Shown here one piece after another: positions 34,626-45,510 of a stretch of 64,000 bases of DNA. Below the pieces are notes generated by a model. The model saw only the letters and a program-made list of their open reading frames with translations. It ran no database searches and had not been told where the DNA came from. Source of the stretch: Puffinus mauretanicus (taxonomy: Eukaryota; Chordata; Aves; Procellariiformes; Procellariidae); NCBI GenBank assembly GCA_023333565.1, contig JAJKFH010000205.1, forward strand, positions 496,001 to 560,000. The letters are read 5' to 3'. The position numbers and the translations under genes are program-made. How positions within the stretch are numbered: position 1 is the stretch's first letter; every line of letters begins with the position of its first letter.

Positions 34626-36744
34626 GAGGATGCCTACTCTCCCACCCCCAGGTGCATGGCCATGCAGGGAAGGTTATTTTATACAAAACTTGTGTCCCCA
34701 CCTCAGAGAAGACACAATCATTGTGTCTGCTTCCCCTTGCACTGAAGTGGGTCTTTCGATAGACACTGTGAGAACCCCTCTACAGCTGGTTATGGTGTAG
34801 ACCAACATGTCTTTTATTCCTCTATGTGGGAGGCAGCAGGTATTGTTTTTTGGGGCTGTGTAAACCACCACAAATTATCTATAAACTCTTAGTCATCTGC
34901 AAGCAATGCTATGTCCCCTTCATTCATTACTTCATGGTAGGCTTTATTTTTTTAAATGAATGAATCTTTATTTAGTTTTCTTTCTTTTACACATGACCAT
35001 GTGAATCACACATGCAGCAAAGATCCAAGAATCCATCGACCCACGAACTCCTAGTTTTAAAGCAAGGAGTATCCAGATATTAGAGAATAGAGAGCTTGTA
35101 CTCCGTGGCATAGCAGATTTCGGCCAGTAAGCATCCAATTTAGGATAATACTGAAAAGTCTGACCTCAGTTTTACCCATGCAATGTCAACGTTTCAGTAC
35201 AAACCAAGAGTTATTTACAGTGGTGCCATGGGAGAGATGGGATCTGCTGGGACTTTCTGGCTGCCAGTGATGTAAAATGACTGTTTGGGTAGGAAACAGC
35301 ACGCCTGGACCACTAGGCTGTAGGTCATAATACCCAAGACATTACTGTCTTTTTGATTGTGCCCATTTCCCCTTAACATAGGACAAACCCTTTTACCCAC
35401 TTGTCTCTCCATCCAGCTCTTGTCTATTCAGCTAGCCTGGGCATAACTTGGCTGTAGCAAGCACCTGGTGATTTTATGATCCATATTGACCTGGGTGATC
35501 TCTAAAATGAAAAGGTCGATCAGACCCAGAAGTGAATCTGCAAGACGGCATCTCCATTTAGGGAGAAAAGACTCTTTAGAGACAGGTTGCAAACCGTATC
35601 TCAAATTCTCCAAGTTTCTGACTAATTTATGCCCAGGTTTTTAGCTTAAGCACATCTGGAACAATTACTGCTCCAAACATGTGGTACATGTCCTAGAAGA
35701 AAGTCTTTTAAAACAAAATAATAATAAAAAAAATCCCCAAACAGAACCAACCCTCTGGTTTTTCCACGGAAGGAAGGCAGGGCTGCTACCAAACTCAGCG
35801 CCAACAACTTTGGAAACCCAAAACAAAGTTATACAATAATACAAATATAAAAAAAAATAAAGAAAATGGGGGTGGGGGGAAATGCTGCTCTCCTTCTTCC
35901 TGCCTCTCTCCCTCCTCCTCTTTTCCTGGCCCACCCGTGTGTCACTGACTCCAATAAACCACGAAAAGAGCAACTCGGCAGCAGCTGGCACGCTGGACCT
36001 GGGCAGATGCCAGCTGCGGGGCTCCTGCTGGTTTTGAAAGTTGTATTTTTTTATATATATAAAATATATGTGTTTCAGTCTGAATGGCTCAGTGAACCAC
36101 TGAAACCAAGATAAGCAAAGGCAGCAACTGGCATGCACTCCGCATGTTCTCCAGATCTTGTGTCCAGTTACTATGTCAGGCTAACTCCTCTACTGAGGTT
36201 CTTGTGCAACTTTATTTTAGTTACAGGCAGCCTGAGTCCTTCTTCTTTTACTCAGTAGGAAGTTTTCAGCTGATTATGAAGACCAGTATTTTGTCATAAA
36301 TCTGTCAGGCATAAGAAGCTACAGCATTTGGCTTTCAGTGTCAGGAAGATTTCTTTGTGCAGTAAGAAATCAAGCAGATTTCTCTATGCAATTAGATACA
36401 GAAATATGCCATTTTCTTATTTGTATCTATTTTTTAGTCTGTGGAGTATCTCTTTACTGAGGCCACACTTGATACTTCATGAAAAGGGAAAAAAGGACAG
36501 TCCCTGCCCTAAAGAAACGCCCAGTGTGATGCTTGTTGCTAATTTTTCAAAGCAGCAATAAGATCTGCAAAGAAGGGGATCTCTTTGAACCAGATGTGTA
36601 GTGATGAGAAGACCCCTTTGGGGAAAAAAGGGCTCATCTGGCTCATAAGTGCTAGAGGCTGAGGCAGCAAGGCAGATTGCTAGCGTCACCCAGACAGGAG
36701 CACAACCTGTGTTAAACTCTCCGGTTGCACCCTGTGATCACAGT

Positions 36745-36800
36745 TCCTCCATTGGTTTCAAGGGGAACCAGGGTCCAGATCTGCTTGAGCACATCTTGGA
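36745..36800. repeat. Possible palindromic ancient repeat remnant
   Basis: CCTCCATTGGTTTCAAGGGG resembles a diverged CTCCATTGACTTCAATGGGG core. Family not assigned. Confidence 0.28.
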
Positions 36801-39800
36801 GTCACACCGCCATAAGTGTCGTGTTTTGCTTTTCTGACTCCTGAAATGTCTTTGAGCATCTGCCCTGTGCAGGCATTCAGCCATGTCTGAAAAGAAGACT
36901 CTTCAGAAAAACAAAGTGTTTTCCTGTGTCTTAACTGGAGCTGGAAAATGGAGCACAGACTCCAACAGCTCACAGACTAAACATCAGAACCTATTATTTC
37001 TTCTTTTGTTTTAAGACTCACATCAGCGACAGAAAATGGAAAAAACGTGTGAATCAGGTCATTTCCAAGTTATGTGATTCACTCTGATAGGATGTTGCAT
37101 TTCTTTGTCTCTTTTCAAGGAATCACGTGGAACAAAACCACAACAGGCTGCTGACTTGCTATGGGGTGGGGGCAGAGGGAGGGAAAGAACAAAAGTGCCT
37201 CTTATTTTAGAAAATAATTATAATGCTTATCTTCTTCCAGGTGTCTCCAAGGCCTGTAAAGGTTTGACAGAATTCCCACGAGTGAGAACTTTTGCCCACA
37301 ATTCTGTCCCAGTATCTCTCTCTCGCATATAATAGAGCTGGAGGCTTGTGGTCGAGTGACCTCAGCATCGTTGCGAAAGTAGTTTGCTTGCATTATTCTC
37401 ACAACACGTGATTCCATAAGAAACACCACTCTATGTCTAGCTACTTTTCATTAACTCTTTCCTGGGAGGCAAAGCACTGAAAAAACACAGATATGTGACC
37501 CTCTCTCTATGGGACCCATGCTGGGCAATTCCAGGCAGTTGTCCATATCACACAGCCTCCGAGTTTCTCTGCCCCAAGAGGGTTACAGTCTCGGAGAGCA
37601 ATGCATGGCTGCACCACAGGTCAGAGTTGTGTGAGGGAGCTATGCTGCTTTTTATCAGTTGCACTAAAGAAATCTGCCCCTGCCCTCCAGGATAAGGTGC
37701 TGTGCACAAGCAGAGCCTGGCACTGACCTCATGGTGCCTCTTTGCCAGCCCAGAACGCTCTGGCTCCCCTAAAACTAGATGATGGGCATCTTCTTAGTCC
37801 TATATATGTTAGGAGTTCCTGAAGGGAGCAACAGAGTTTTGGATAAAACAGATTTTTCTCTCTCTAAAAAAGTTGAAATACTGGGCATAAAATGTCCTCT
37901 TTAAACTTCTCTAGCAAGTGTATGTTTTATTCTCACAGCACTGGCTTTTCCCTCCTTCTTTCTTTGAATAGAGATGCTGGGGGCAGGAACAGTTAGAGGA
38001 GAAGTTGCCCTCTCCCTCCCTGAGCCCTCTCTGCTACTGGGAGAAAGCAGCTCAACTAAAGTTTGTCACTACCGCAGGCTCTGGACACTGAGGTGAATAG
38101 CTTCTAAAACTGTCTTTCCACACGTTTGCAAATCACTTAGCACAGCAAGGGTCTGATTGTATTACTACAGTGCTGATAATAAATATTGCTAATAATGAAA
38201 GCAGGAAGAAATTGTTACTGGGTGCTGCATGAGAATGGCAAAATTGGCTATTGCTGTTTCCAAGTATATGGAAGCTGGGATGAGAAATTCTTTGCATGCA
38301 CAGTGTGGTGTTCAGCAAAGCTTGCTTCCGAAATCTAAACGAGGATGTATGGAAGCAATCCTTGACATGTTTGTTCCAGGTTTGGTATAAAACCTCCTTC
38401 GTATTAAGAGACACGGTCCTACTGCCAGTCTACAGGAGTCCCCAGCCGGGAGGGATGCAGGGATTAAATGCCACAGGACAGGGCAGGCACTCCGCTCAAA
38501 TCTGACAGTGAAAACAGCATAATGAAACTCTCTGCTGCCATGCAGGGGAATCTTGTTCATTTAATCAAGTCCTCCCAGTGTGCTGGAATATAGATGTTTC
38601 CCGAGGGATGACAGCTTTAGACAGGAGACTCCCAGCAGCAAGAAAGTAGAGCCAGTGAAAAGATGGGAACACGCAGTAATTGATCACTGTGCATAGCTCT
38701 AGGAGGTAAGTGTCTTGCGAAGTAATGGAGGTCGTCATGTTTCACAGGGTCCTCATTTAAACACCTTAAGTCTTGTTGTTCATAACCTGGATGAAGTCCA
38801 GGTGTTGCAGAGGGCCAAACTGTCACGTCCTCTAAGGTGCACCCCTCGTGGTGTGGGTGCTGAGCACACGGAGGGGTCCTGAGGGCCACAAAAGCTTTGC
38901 AAGCCACAGGTGCAACCGTGTTCTCCACTCCTGAGTCAGGGCGCTTGCTGGCTGCCAAACTGTACGTGGTGATTATGCAGTGTGGACATCTCATCAGCTG
39001 CTAAGATGAGGCCTTCTGACTCATTTCCACTTGGAATCTAGATGACAATTTGGTTTGAATTAGGCATGGGCTAAAGCCAAAACCCTGGATCTGAACTTCC
39101 TCAGATTTTGGGAAGACTCCAGTCTGGATCTGAGCTTAGCACATGGCTTTCACTTACACAAAGATTGGAGCCAAACCCTGGATCAGAACATTCCCAGAAT
39201 ATGGGGAATCTCAGAGCTCATCCTTGATGCTGCGATCATCTCAAGCACACGTTTCCAAGGATGAAATACTGTCCTTATGTTAGCTTACTCTTTGTTTTCT
39301 TCTGTATCTGCTGTGTAATAAGTGCATTATTAGCTCTGCAATTGTACCTTTCCAGTTCTTGCAAATGAGAATAAACAAGAAAAAAAAAGGTGTGTGTGTG
39401 GTATACTTCAACTGGAAAAGCATCTTCTTTTGAATTTGCTTATTGGATACACAAGAGGCTTTTTGGCTTCAGAGCATGACAGTTGTGTCTCATTCAAAAG
39501 ATTCTGGAGACAATTCCCTTGCCCCGGCCACCAGTGCCTTTCAGCGCAGGAGTTACCAATGTGGCACTGTGGCTGCAGTGAGAGCAGCTCGGGCATGCAT
39601 TACCCCTGAGCTCAGCCTTGTATGAATCCTTCAAAGAAAAGGGAAGGACTGAAGAGTAACAAAATTCCACTTTCAAGCTGCTCAGAAGACACAGTGCTAA
39701 CGAACAGCCCCCAAAAGGCGAGATCTTGCAATCTGCTGCTGCGGAGCAGCTGAAAAGCCGGTTCTCAAGTCCCAGGGATCTCAGTGTGTGAAGCGCGGGC

Positions 39801-40768
39801 AGGAAAGCATGAGAAATCCCACAGAAGGTGTCCCTTCGAACGTCTGGAAAACGTCGAACAGCCTGCCACTCTGTGCCGAGGAAAATCTCAGCTCCAACAG
39901 AAGGCTTTGTCAACACAGCGCCGTATCATTAGCTCGAGGTTTATACACTTCAGTTGACACCTCTCCCTTGTCCTACAGATGTTGCACTACATTTAGGATT
40001 GAGCCTCTAACAATACAGCTGTTTGAACACATGTGCATTTTCCACTCAACAAACCGCAAGAATATGGCAACAGGGTTACAACGTTTGGATCCTAGGGCTA
40101 GAACGAGAGAAGCAGAAAAGGTGTTTCTTTGGGAAATCTCTGTAGTTTTTCCTGCAGTTTCTCTCTTTCCGATTTTATTCGCTGACTGTATGACACTCAG
40201 GCCATGGGGAAGGTAAAGTCTGATTGATATTGCAAGTGACAACTAAGGCCTTGAAATCATTTCGTCGGTTCATCTTCAGGAGGTGTTATGCCCACAGCGT
40301 TTTACTAGTTCTAGAGAAGTAGAGTAATTTTGACTTTTATTTGCAAAAATCCACTTTATTCCAATTCCTGTTAATCCACTGTTACTTGTGAATAAATTAG
40401 AGCCTGCCCCAATAAAGCGATTTAAAGATGAATTATCAGATATACTCAGAAGGGAAAGATTTTATAATATTCTTTCCACTTTTGCCATTATAGGATACGA
40501 GAAGAGATGGTTAGGTCTCACCAGGAGCCTCACAAAACCATTGAATGCCCTTTCTGCTACCAATAAAGTACAGAAGTTGGGGAGACTCACATGAGCGATT
40601 TAATAAAATAAAGTGAGCCCCAAAATGGGCTTCTTAAGGAACATGAGACCTCTTCTCATCTTTCTTCTCTCATTGCCATGGACATCTATTGCAGGTACCT
40701 TCAATTATTTGACTCCTGATTTATGTCAGTTGGTGTAAGGAGAATTGCACTTCTTTTTCATCTGATCA
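36801..40768. other. Gene-free stretch
   Basis: No gene, mobile element or convincing splice pair recognised. Overlapping open frames at 38617-38994 and 39494-40242 fall in GC-richer patches and have no domains. Confidence 0.5.
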
Positions 40769-40795
40769 ACATCTGTTTTTTTGAAAAACAGATGT
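40769..40795. repeat. Inverted repeat, 12-bp arms
   Basis: ACATCTGTTTTT and AAAAACAGATGT are perfect reverse complements with a three-base loop. This is the tightest hairpin noticed in the window. As RNA, the upper stem would be A-U rich and the stem is shorter than a typical pre-miRNA. Confidence 0.75.
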
Positions 40796-41161
40796 GCACA
40801 AATCAATCTGATTAATGTGCTTGATTCTGCAATTACTGCAGGATAAATCAGCAGCGCACTAAAATCAACCTGGTGTCAAATTTATGTTCCTACACCTTCA
40901 GTGTTCAGCCTGACTTGAATTAGATTTTTGCTTTGCGAAACTTCTTTAGATACAAAAGGGCCAGAGTAAAACCCCCAGTGCCAGGATATGGAGCATTTCA
41001 GATGATCAGATGTGGAGTTACCACTAACTAAATGTGTCCATTTGGAGCTGCAACGGAAAAAACCTTCAAAAAGGTTGCAGGCTATCTCATGTGTTAATAG
41101 GGCAGAAAAATCCCTTTCTCACAAAGTTACTCAAGCTTCTTAGATATTAACTGGAGCTGTC

Positions 41162-41250
41162 AAAGTAAAATATAAATGTGTATAAAATATAAAAAATACA
41201 TAAAAATATAAAAATATAAATAAATTATATATGTAATATAACAATATAGA
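41162..41250. repeat. AT-rich simple repeat
   Basis: Degenerate tandem units of TATAAAA/ATAAATA over about 85 bases. Low-complexity sequence with no gene content. Confidence 0.85.
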
Positions 41251-41716
41251 CTGACTCAAAGGAGATACACCTTTGTTAAAGCAATGAGGGATGCAACTGA
41301 TTATCTGGTGGGGAATCAGTCTCCATGCTCTGTAAATCAGCTAGAAATCCCAGAACAACATCTTGCTATTTTCTTTGAAGGTCCTGCTGCTCCAGGAGAC
41401 AGACGTAAGACAGGAATTAAAATTAATGAAGTTTTCTTTACAGAGTGGGTTATGACTTATTTTGCTGTCCACGTGAGGGGAAAGGTGAGTGGGAAGACCC
41501 ACATGGATCCTCTGCTGCTGACTTGAGCGGGGCGTAAGGTGCTATTCGCATTGCTCTGTCTTGTGAAAAGACTTTCACGCAGGTGAATGTCGTGTTCTGT
41601 ACCATTTCGTCTCCCCTGTGAGGGAAGCCCGTTCTGTACATGTGCTCTCCATCCCCTCCCGTGGGTGGGAGCTGGGATCCCCCCCGCCTGCCCGGCTCAG
41701 CACAGCTGATGTTCAC

Positions 41717-41797
41717 CTGGCACAGCTGCAGCAGTCGCTTCTTGTAGGTCCGGTGCTGGTACCCATCGTTAGCACTGGGACAAATATACTCCTTGAC
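41717..41797 (-). CDS. Candidate 81-nt coding exon (unidentified)
   Basis: On the minus strand 27 codons are open and look codon-biased (CTG CTG CAG CTG TGC CAG near the 3' end). They read VKEYICPSANDGYQHR at the start and KKRLLQLCQ at the end. The donor is CAG|gtgaac. The acceptor (ccccttataaaaatgtcaag) is modest but has a branch-point-like ttaataac upstream. Phase is 0 at both ends, matching the candidates at 48261-48308 and 56215-56382. Two cysteines and a basic tail are visible; no domain is recognised. The reading frame continues past both borders, so the exon limits are inferred. Confidence 0.28.
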
Positions 41798-42399
41798 CTT
41801 GACATTTTTATAAGGGGGAGTTATTAAGGTGAGAAAAAAATGAGGAAGTTTTTTTTTCCCCTTATTCATTCTGTCACATCTGCCTTTCATCCCCTGTAAA
41901 TATGGGCCCTACCATTGAAATTCAAATCCACATCCAAACCTGCATTTTCCCCAACTCTGGGGGTGTTTTGAGCTGGAATCCATCACTGGTTTTTTTCCTT
42001 TTTTTTTCAGCTGAAACCTAATAAATGTGCTCTATAAAAAATGAGTTCAGCCAACATCTGGAGGCAGATAAAAATCCTCCAAGCTACTGTTCCACAATCT
42101 TAGGGATCATTAGTACTGCCGAACATCTATACAGAATATTTATCTTAAGCATGTAATAAAATGAAAGCTACTGCGCCAAATTCAGAACAACCTCTGATGA
42201 AAAGAAATGCCTCACATCAACATTAAGCTAGAGCTTTTCTAGCCAGAGAGAATCTTTTCTCCAGCCAAAGCACAGCAACTTGTAGTTACAAAAACTTAAC
42301 ACTAAACACAGGGGGGAAATTTATTATTTTAATTGTGAGACTTCATCACTGGTTAGTTTAATGTGTCTTTCCCCCTTTTTCTTTTAATCACCCTCCCCC
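41798..42399. other. Gene-free stretch
   Basis: AT-rich, with short T runs near 41850 and 42000. Nothing else recognised. Confidence 0.5.
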
Positions 42400-42600
42400 T
42401 CTCCTTGGGATGGTTTATCGCTTGTAAATTATTTGTCACATCGTTGTAATTCTATCCAGATCCTTAACTTTCTAATCATGCATCTTTTATGGGGTCTCTT
42501 TTAAAGAAGCACTATAATTACTTGCCAAGGGTCCTTGTAAATTTTATCAGGCTGTAAAATATTATACTTTAATTATTTGAAAAAAAAATTGGAAATGTTC
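42400..42600. promoter_or_regulatory. Candidate conserved non-coding element
   Basis: Repeat-free and motif-dense: GTAAATTATTTGTC, CTAATCATGCATC, CTATAATTAC, CTTTAATTATTTG and a HOX/CDX-like TTTTATGG. This pattern resembles homeobox-bound enhancers. No conservation data were available. Confidence 0.22.
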
Positions 42601-43344
42601 CCTCTGAAAGGCTACACGATCGATATTGCAAGGAGCAAGGCACCTTCTGCAGTTTTGCATTTGTTCCTGATGGATACCTCAGAAGCCTTCAAAACTCTTC
42701 CACTTCGTTCAGTGTCATGGGAAAGTATTAATGGAGAAACCGGCCTTTGATTAAGCTGAAGAAATTGCTTACTGCATGTTTTAGCTGTTGTAAAATACAC
42801 TGAGAGGATGGCAAAGGATGCTCTCCCATTTTTTTTTGTAGGAAGCACTGTCAGCTATCAGCTTGGTGAAAGAGGTGTGTATTTAAGAGCAGAGCAGAAA
42901 TGCAGAATAAGCTGCAGACGCAGAAACGAGTTGAACCTTTCTTATAGGAAATTGAACTTTTTTTAGAGGGAGAATTCTCTGTTTCTATACAGAATTTGAA
43001 TTTGTTTGGTTTTACTAGTAGTAAATATAGAAATATTAGTAATTTCTACTACTACTATTTCTACTAGCAGTAGGCATTTGAGACTCATTTCTGTCAACCT
43101 TTACTACAGAAACTAGCAACTTCCATGATGCTGTTTTCTAGAAAAAGTATGAGGAAATTAGGTACTGATAGTGACTTAAAGTGGTTTCTGGAAGAGGGTT
43201 TCCCATGCACTATGTCAAAATCGGTTTGCAGTTAGTTTAAATCTGTATGTGTATAAGGTGTAAAATTATATATCATACTCATCACCAGCGCTCCAATTAA
43301 ATGTGCATAATAGCTAAGTTCTTGCACATTTCTGGTAAGTATGC
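42601..43344. other. Gene-free stretch with TAC/TAG-rich patch
   Basis: An imperfect inverted, trinucleotide-like patch (ACTAGTAGTAAATA ... TTTCTACTACTACTATTTC) lies at 43014-43071. No gene recognised. Confidence 0.5.
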
Positions 43345-43460
43345 ATTTCTTTAGATAGCTGAGCTGAAATATGAGAAAGTTAAATGATTTGGTCAAGGAG
43401 CACAGTAAGCTGGAAGCAAAGTAAAATACAGATCTCCTCTCAGCTCCTTGCTTTTGGGGA
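43345..43460 (-). repeat. MIR SINE remnant
   Basis: GAGAAAGTTAAATGATTTGG, TCAAGGAGCACAGTAAGCTG and CAGATCTCCTCTCAGCTCC follow the reverse complement of the MIR core and its flank (GAGAGGTTAAGTGACTTGCC, then CAAGGTCACACAGTAAG). The order and spacing are right, which makes this one of the clearer copies here. Confidence 0.65.
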
Positions 43461-43586
43461 ACGCTATGGGATGTGCTTAAGAGGAAGGACACGCTACTCT
43501 ATCTGTACAATTCCTCTTATCCTAAGAGAAGCTCTGAGAGGATCCTAAGAGGTCCTCTTACCCTATCTGTCCAAGTGTTTTTCCAG

Positions 43587-43664
43587 GTACCACCCTGGGA
43601 ACATCCACTATTTTTTTCCCCTGAACAGCTCCGGGTAAGACTCGCCAGCACTCAGACAGCTCAG
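43587..43664 (+). CDS. Candidate 78-nt coding exon (unidentified)
   Basis: An acceptor with a good pyrimidine tract (tatctgtccaagtgtttttccag) ends at 43586, and CTCAG|gtaaag follows 43664. The 26 codons, phase 0 at both ends, read VPPWEHPLFFSPEQLRV and then RLASTQTAQ. A second acceptor inside (ttttttcccctgaacag, ending at 43628) would give a 36-nt exon in the same frame. No family is recognised. The nearby left flank contains CTCTTA/TAAGAG inverted hexamers, so local structure is complex. Confidence 0.2.
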
Positions 43665-43747
43665 GTAAAGGAACGGTTAGATCCACGCATGATGAACAGG
43701 CAGTACTGTTGTTTCCCAGTTTTTTTGTAAATACCAACTAAAGGTAC

Positions 43748-43923
43748 CTTTCCTGAATGCCCTTTCTATAAAAGCGCAGTGCTGCTAATAAACCATCCGT
43801 GTTCTGCACAACACCAGCTTTTGCAACAGGCTTTGGCTTGGTGGTCAGTGACGTTGGCATACATCGCATTTTAACGTGGAGACGCCTCTGTGCATCATCA
43901 CACGTGTGCAGGTAACGCATTCT
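43748..43923 (-). CDS. Candidate 176-nt coding exon (unidentified)
   Basis: The minus strand shows an acceptor (agctctgacagctctgtgcag) followed by 58 open codons, beginning RMRYLHTCDDAQRRLHVKM and ending RFYRKGIQE, with a GAAAG|gtacct donor. The segment has more CpGs than its surroundings. It is basic with a KPKPVAKAGVV stretch and no membrane segment. The plus strand is also open over the same bases, so stop depletion may reflect base composition. The out-phase (2) does not fit the 41717-41797 candidate. Family not recognised. Confidence 0.2.
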
Positions 43924-44572
43924 CTGCACAGAGCTGTCAGAGCTGAGAGCGATGTCTTACAGTGACAGCACCTGAAAGGTGCTCTGCATTACACAACAGA
44001 ATTCAGGCGATCAAAAAGTAAATATCTTTTATTCATGATTCAGGCCAAGTCAACCAATGATTCTGAATGATTGTTCATAAATGAGGCAGACCTTGATATT
44101 TATTTACAGTGCTTGTTGACTATCAGAAACCGTTCAATGAATATCTCTTCTAAACCACACACAGGTTAATATAAAGCTGGCTCAAACTACTATATATTGT
44201 TGCTATTTTTAATAGCTGAACGCTGATGGAAGGCAGTGGTAAGTAACCATGTTTAAACATGGATATAGTTATGGATGGTTGAATTATCCATTGCAAGACA
44301 GGGGTTCAGCTAAAGTAACCTTTCTACCTGGAGGTAGATTGTCCACAGAGAGATCCGTGTTTGTTTCATATCCATCTCCATATTGATACAGCCAAATAAA
44401 GAAACTAGCAACAGGTAGCCTGAAAAGCATAAAATACATCCACATGAGATTAACCAGACACGCTGCAGATGTTTGAAAATCAGTATAAAACTGATTTCCA
44501 CGGACTGACATCTGGTCCTGCAAGGGTCCCTGGGGACTTCTCTGCTGTTGTGTTAGCTCTGGGGTCAGGTTC
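43924..44572. other. Gene-free stretch
   Basis: Nothing recognised; AT-rich with short open frames. Confidence 0.5.
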
Positions 44573-45319
44573 ATGCTCCAAAACAGCTCCCCAAACCCTT
44601 CAGCTGTTTACCTTGTCGCTGTGAAAGTTTACACCCCTACCCATGTCTGGAGGGAGCCAACTGTCTCGCTCACTTGGAAACTCAAGTGCCAGGTTTTCAG
44701 TCCTCCTTCAGAGCCGCCCCTCCAGGCAGGGAGAGTGCCACAGGCTGAACTGAAATGGGTTCAAACCTGGAGATTAAAAAAAAAAAAAAAGACAGCATAC
44801 ACAGTCCTTTGCATCCCAAAGGACAGGGAGCAAAACATGGAAGTAGTTGCTTTGTGGAGCCTGCAGAGTTGCCACTGCCTGCAACCAGTGTTACCCCCTT
44901 CTCCAGTTAACGCAAACCCCTTCACAACCACCTCAGCATTGCTCTTTTATTCCCATTCAAAACCTCTGCTTCCTTTTGATTCCTCCCAGTCGGGGCCAGT
45001 ATTTATACTCCAGCCTGCATTTACGCTCCCTCCTCATCTAGATTTCCTGCCTTTATCTGGAGAGCCTGGGGTCCCCCCCACTCTCGCACTGCTTCCCCAC
45101 CTGCAGCGATGCAGCCTGGCAGCTCCGAGCCCTGCTCCTGTTGGGACTGGCAGGAGCAAAGCCTGCCGGGGCACATCAGCAAGCGTGCTGGAGGGCAGGC
45201 AGCAGCTGGAAAGCAAACAAGCTCCCAGCTCTGAGGGTACAAGCCGTCCCGCGGGCTGGCTGACAGCTACGAATCAGCTCCACTGCACGGGAGGGGAGGG
45301 AAACACTTTTTGCATGTAA
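44573..45319 (+). other. Longest ATG-initiated open frame (248 codons), probably not a gene
   Basis: An ATG-started frame runs 248 codons to a stop. It crosses an A15 run (44776-44790) that encodes poly-lysine, and then a GC-rich, proline/serine-rich region without domains, signal peptide or repeats of known type. The length is somewhat more than expected by chance for this window, but composition explains much of it. No promoter or splice signals support it. It could at most be a young lineage-specific frame. Confidence 0.1.
44776..44790. repeat. A15 run
   Basis: Uninterrupted run of 15 A; low-complexity sequence. Confidence 0.9.
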
Positions 45320-45400
45320 ACTTTGCAGCCAGGGATTTGGGGACTTGCTCCTTTCTCCTGGCATGCAGATGGTATCCGTCACAACCACCATTTTCTGTAG

Positions 45401-45510
45401 CAAGAGGAACAGGGAAAAGGCATTAACTGAAGGAACAGAAATAAACACTGTTTTTCTCTTCGGTGCGTGTTTTTGGTGGTTTATCGCTTGCGTATTTCAA
45501 CAACTACTTG
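45401..45510 (+). CDS. Candidate coding exon with membrane segment (unidentified)
   Basis: A good acceptor (caaccaccattttctgtag) ends at 45400 and a strong donor (TTG|gtaagtgg) follows 45510. The 110 nt carry 36 whole codons: a polar head (KRNREKALTEGTEINT) and then a hydrophobic run (VFLFGACFWWFIACVF) ending QQLL. This looks like one transmembrane helix preceded by a charged loop. In-phase is 2 and out-phase 1. I do not recognise the protein. No neighbouring exon with matching phase was found, so it may be chance. Confidence 0.25.

Larger units (their letters stand above)
33780..36744. other. Gene-free stretch with simple repeats
   Basis: Holds an A17 run (34081-34097), a CCCCA array (34602-34625) and an A/G-rich then pyrimidine-rich patch (35849-35935). 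The 157-codon minus-strand frame at 35665-36138 runs over this low-complexity sequence and is not considered a gene. Confidence 0.45.

Noticed and set aside
35665..36138. 157-codon minus-strand frame
   Set aside because: Runs through low-complexity A/G- and pyrimidine-rich DNA; starts and content not protein-like.
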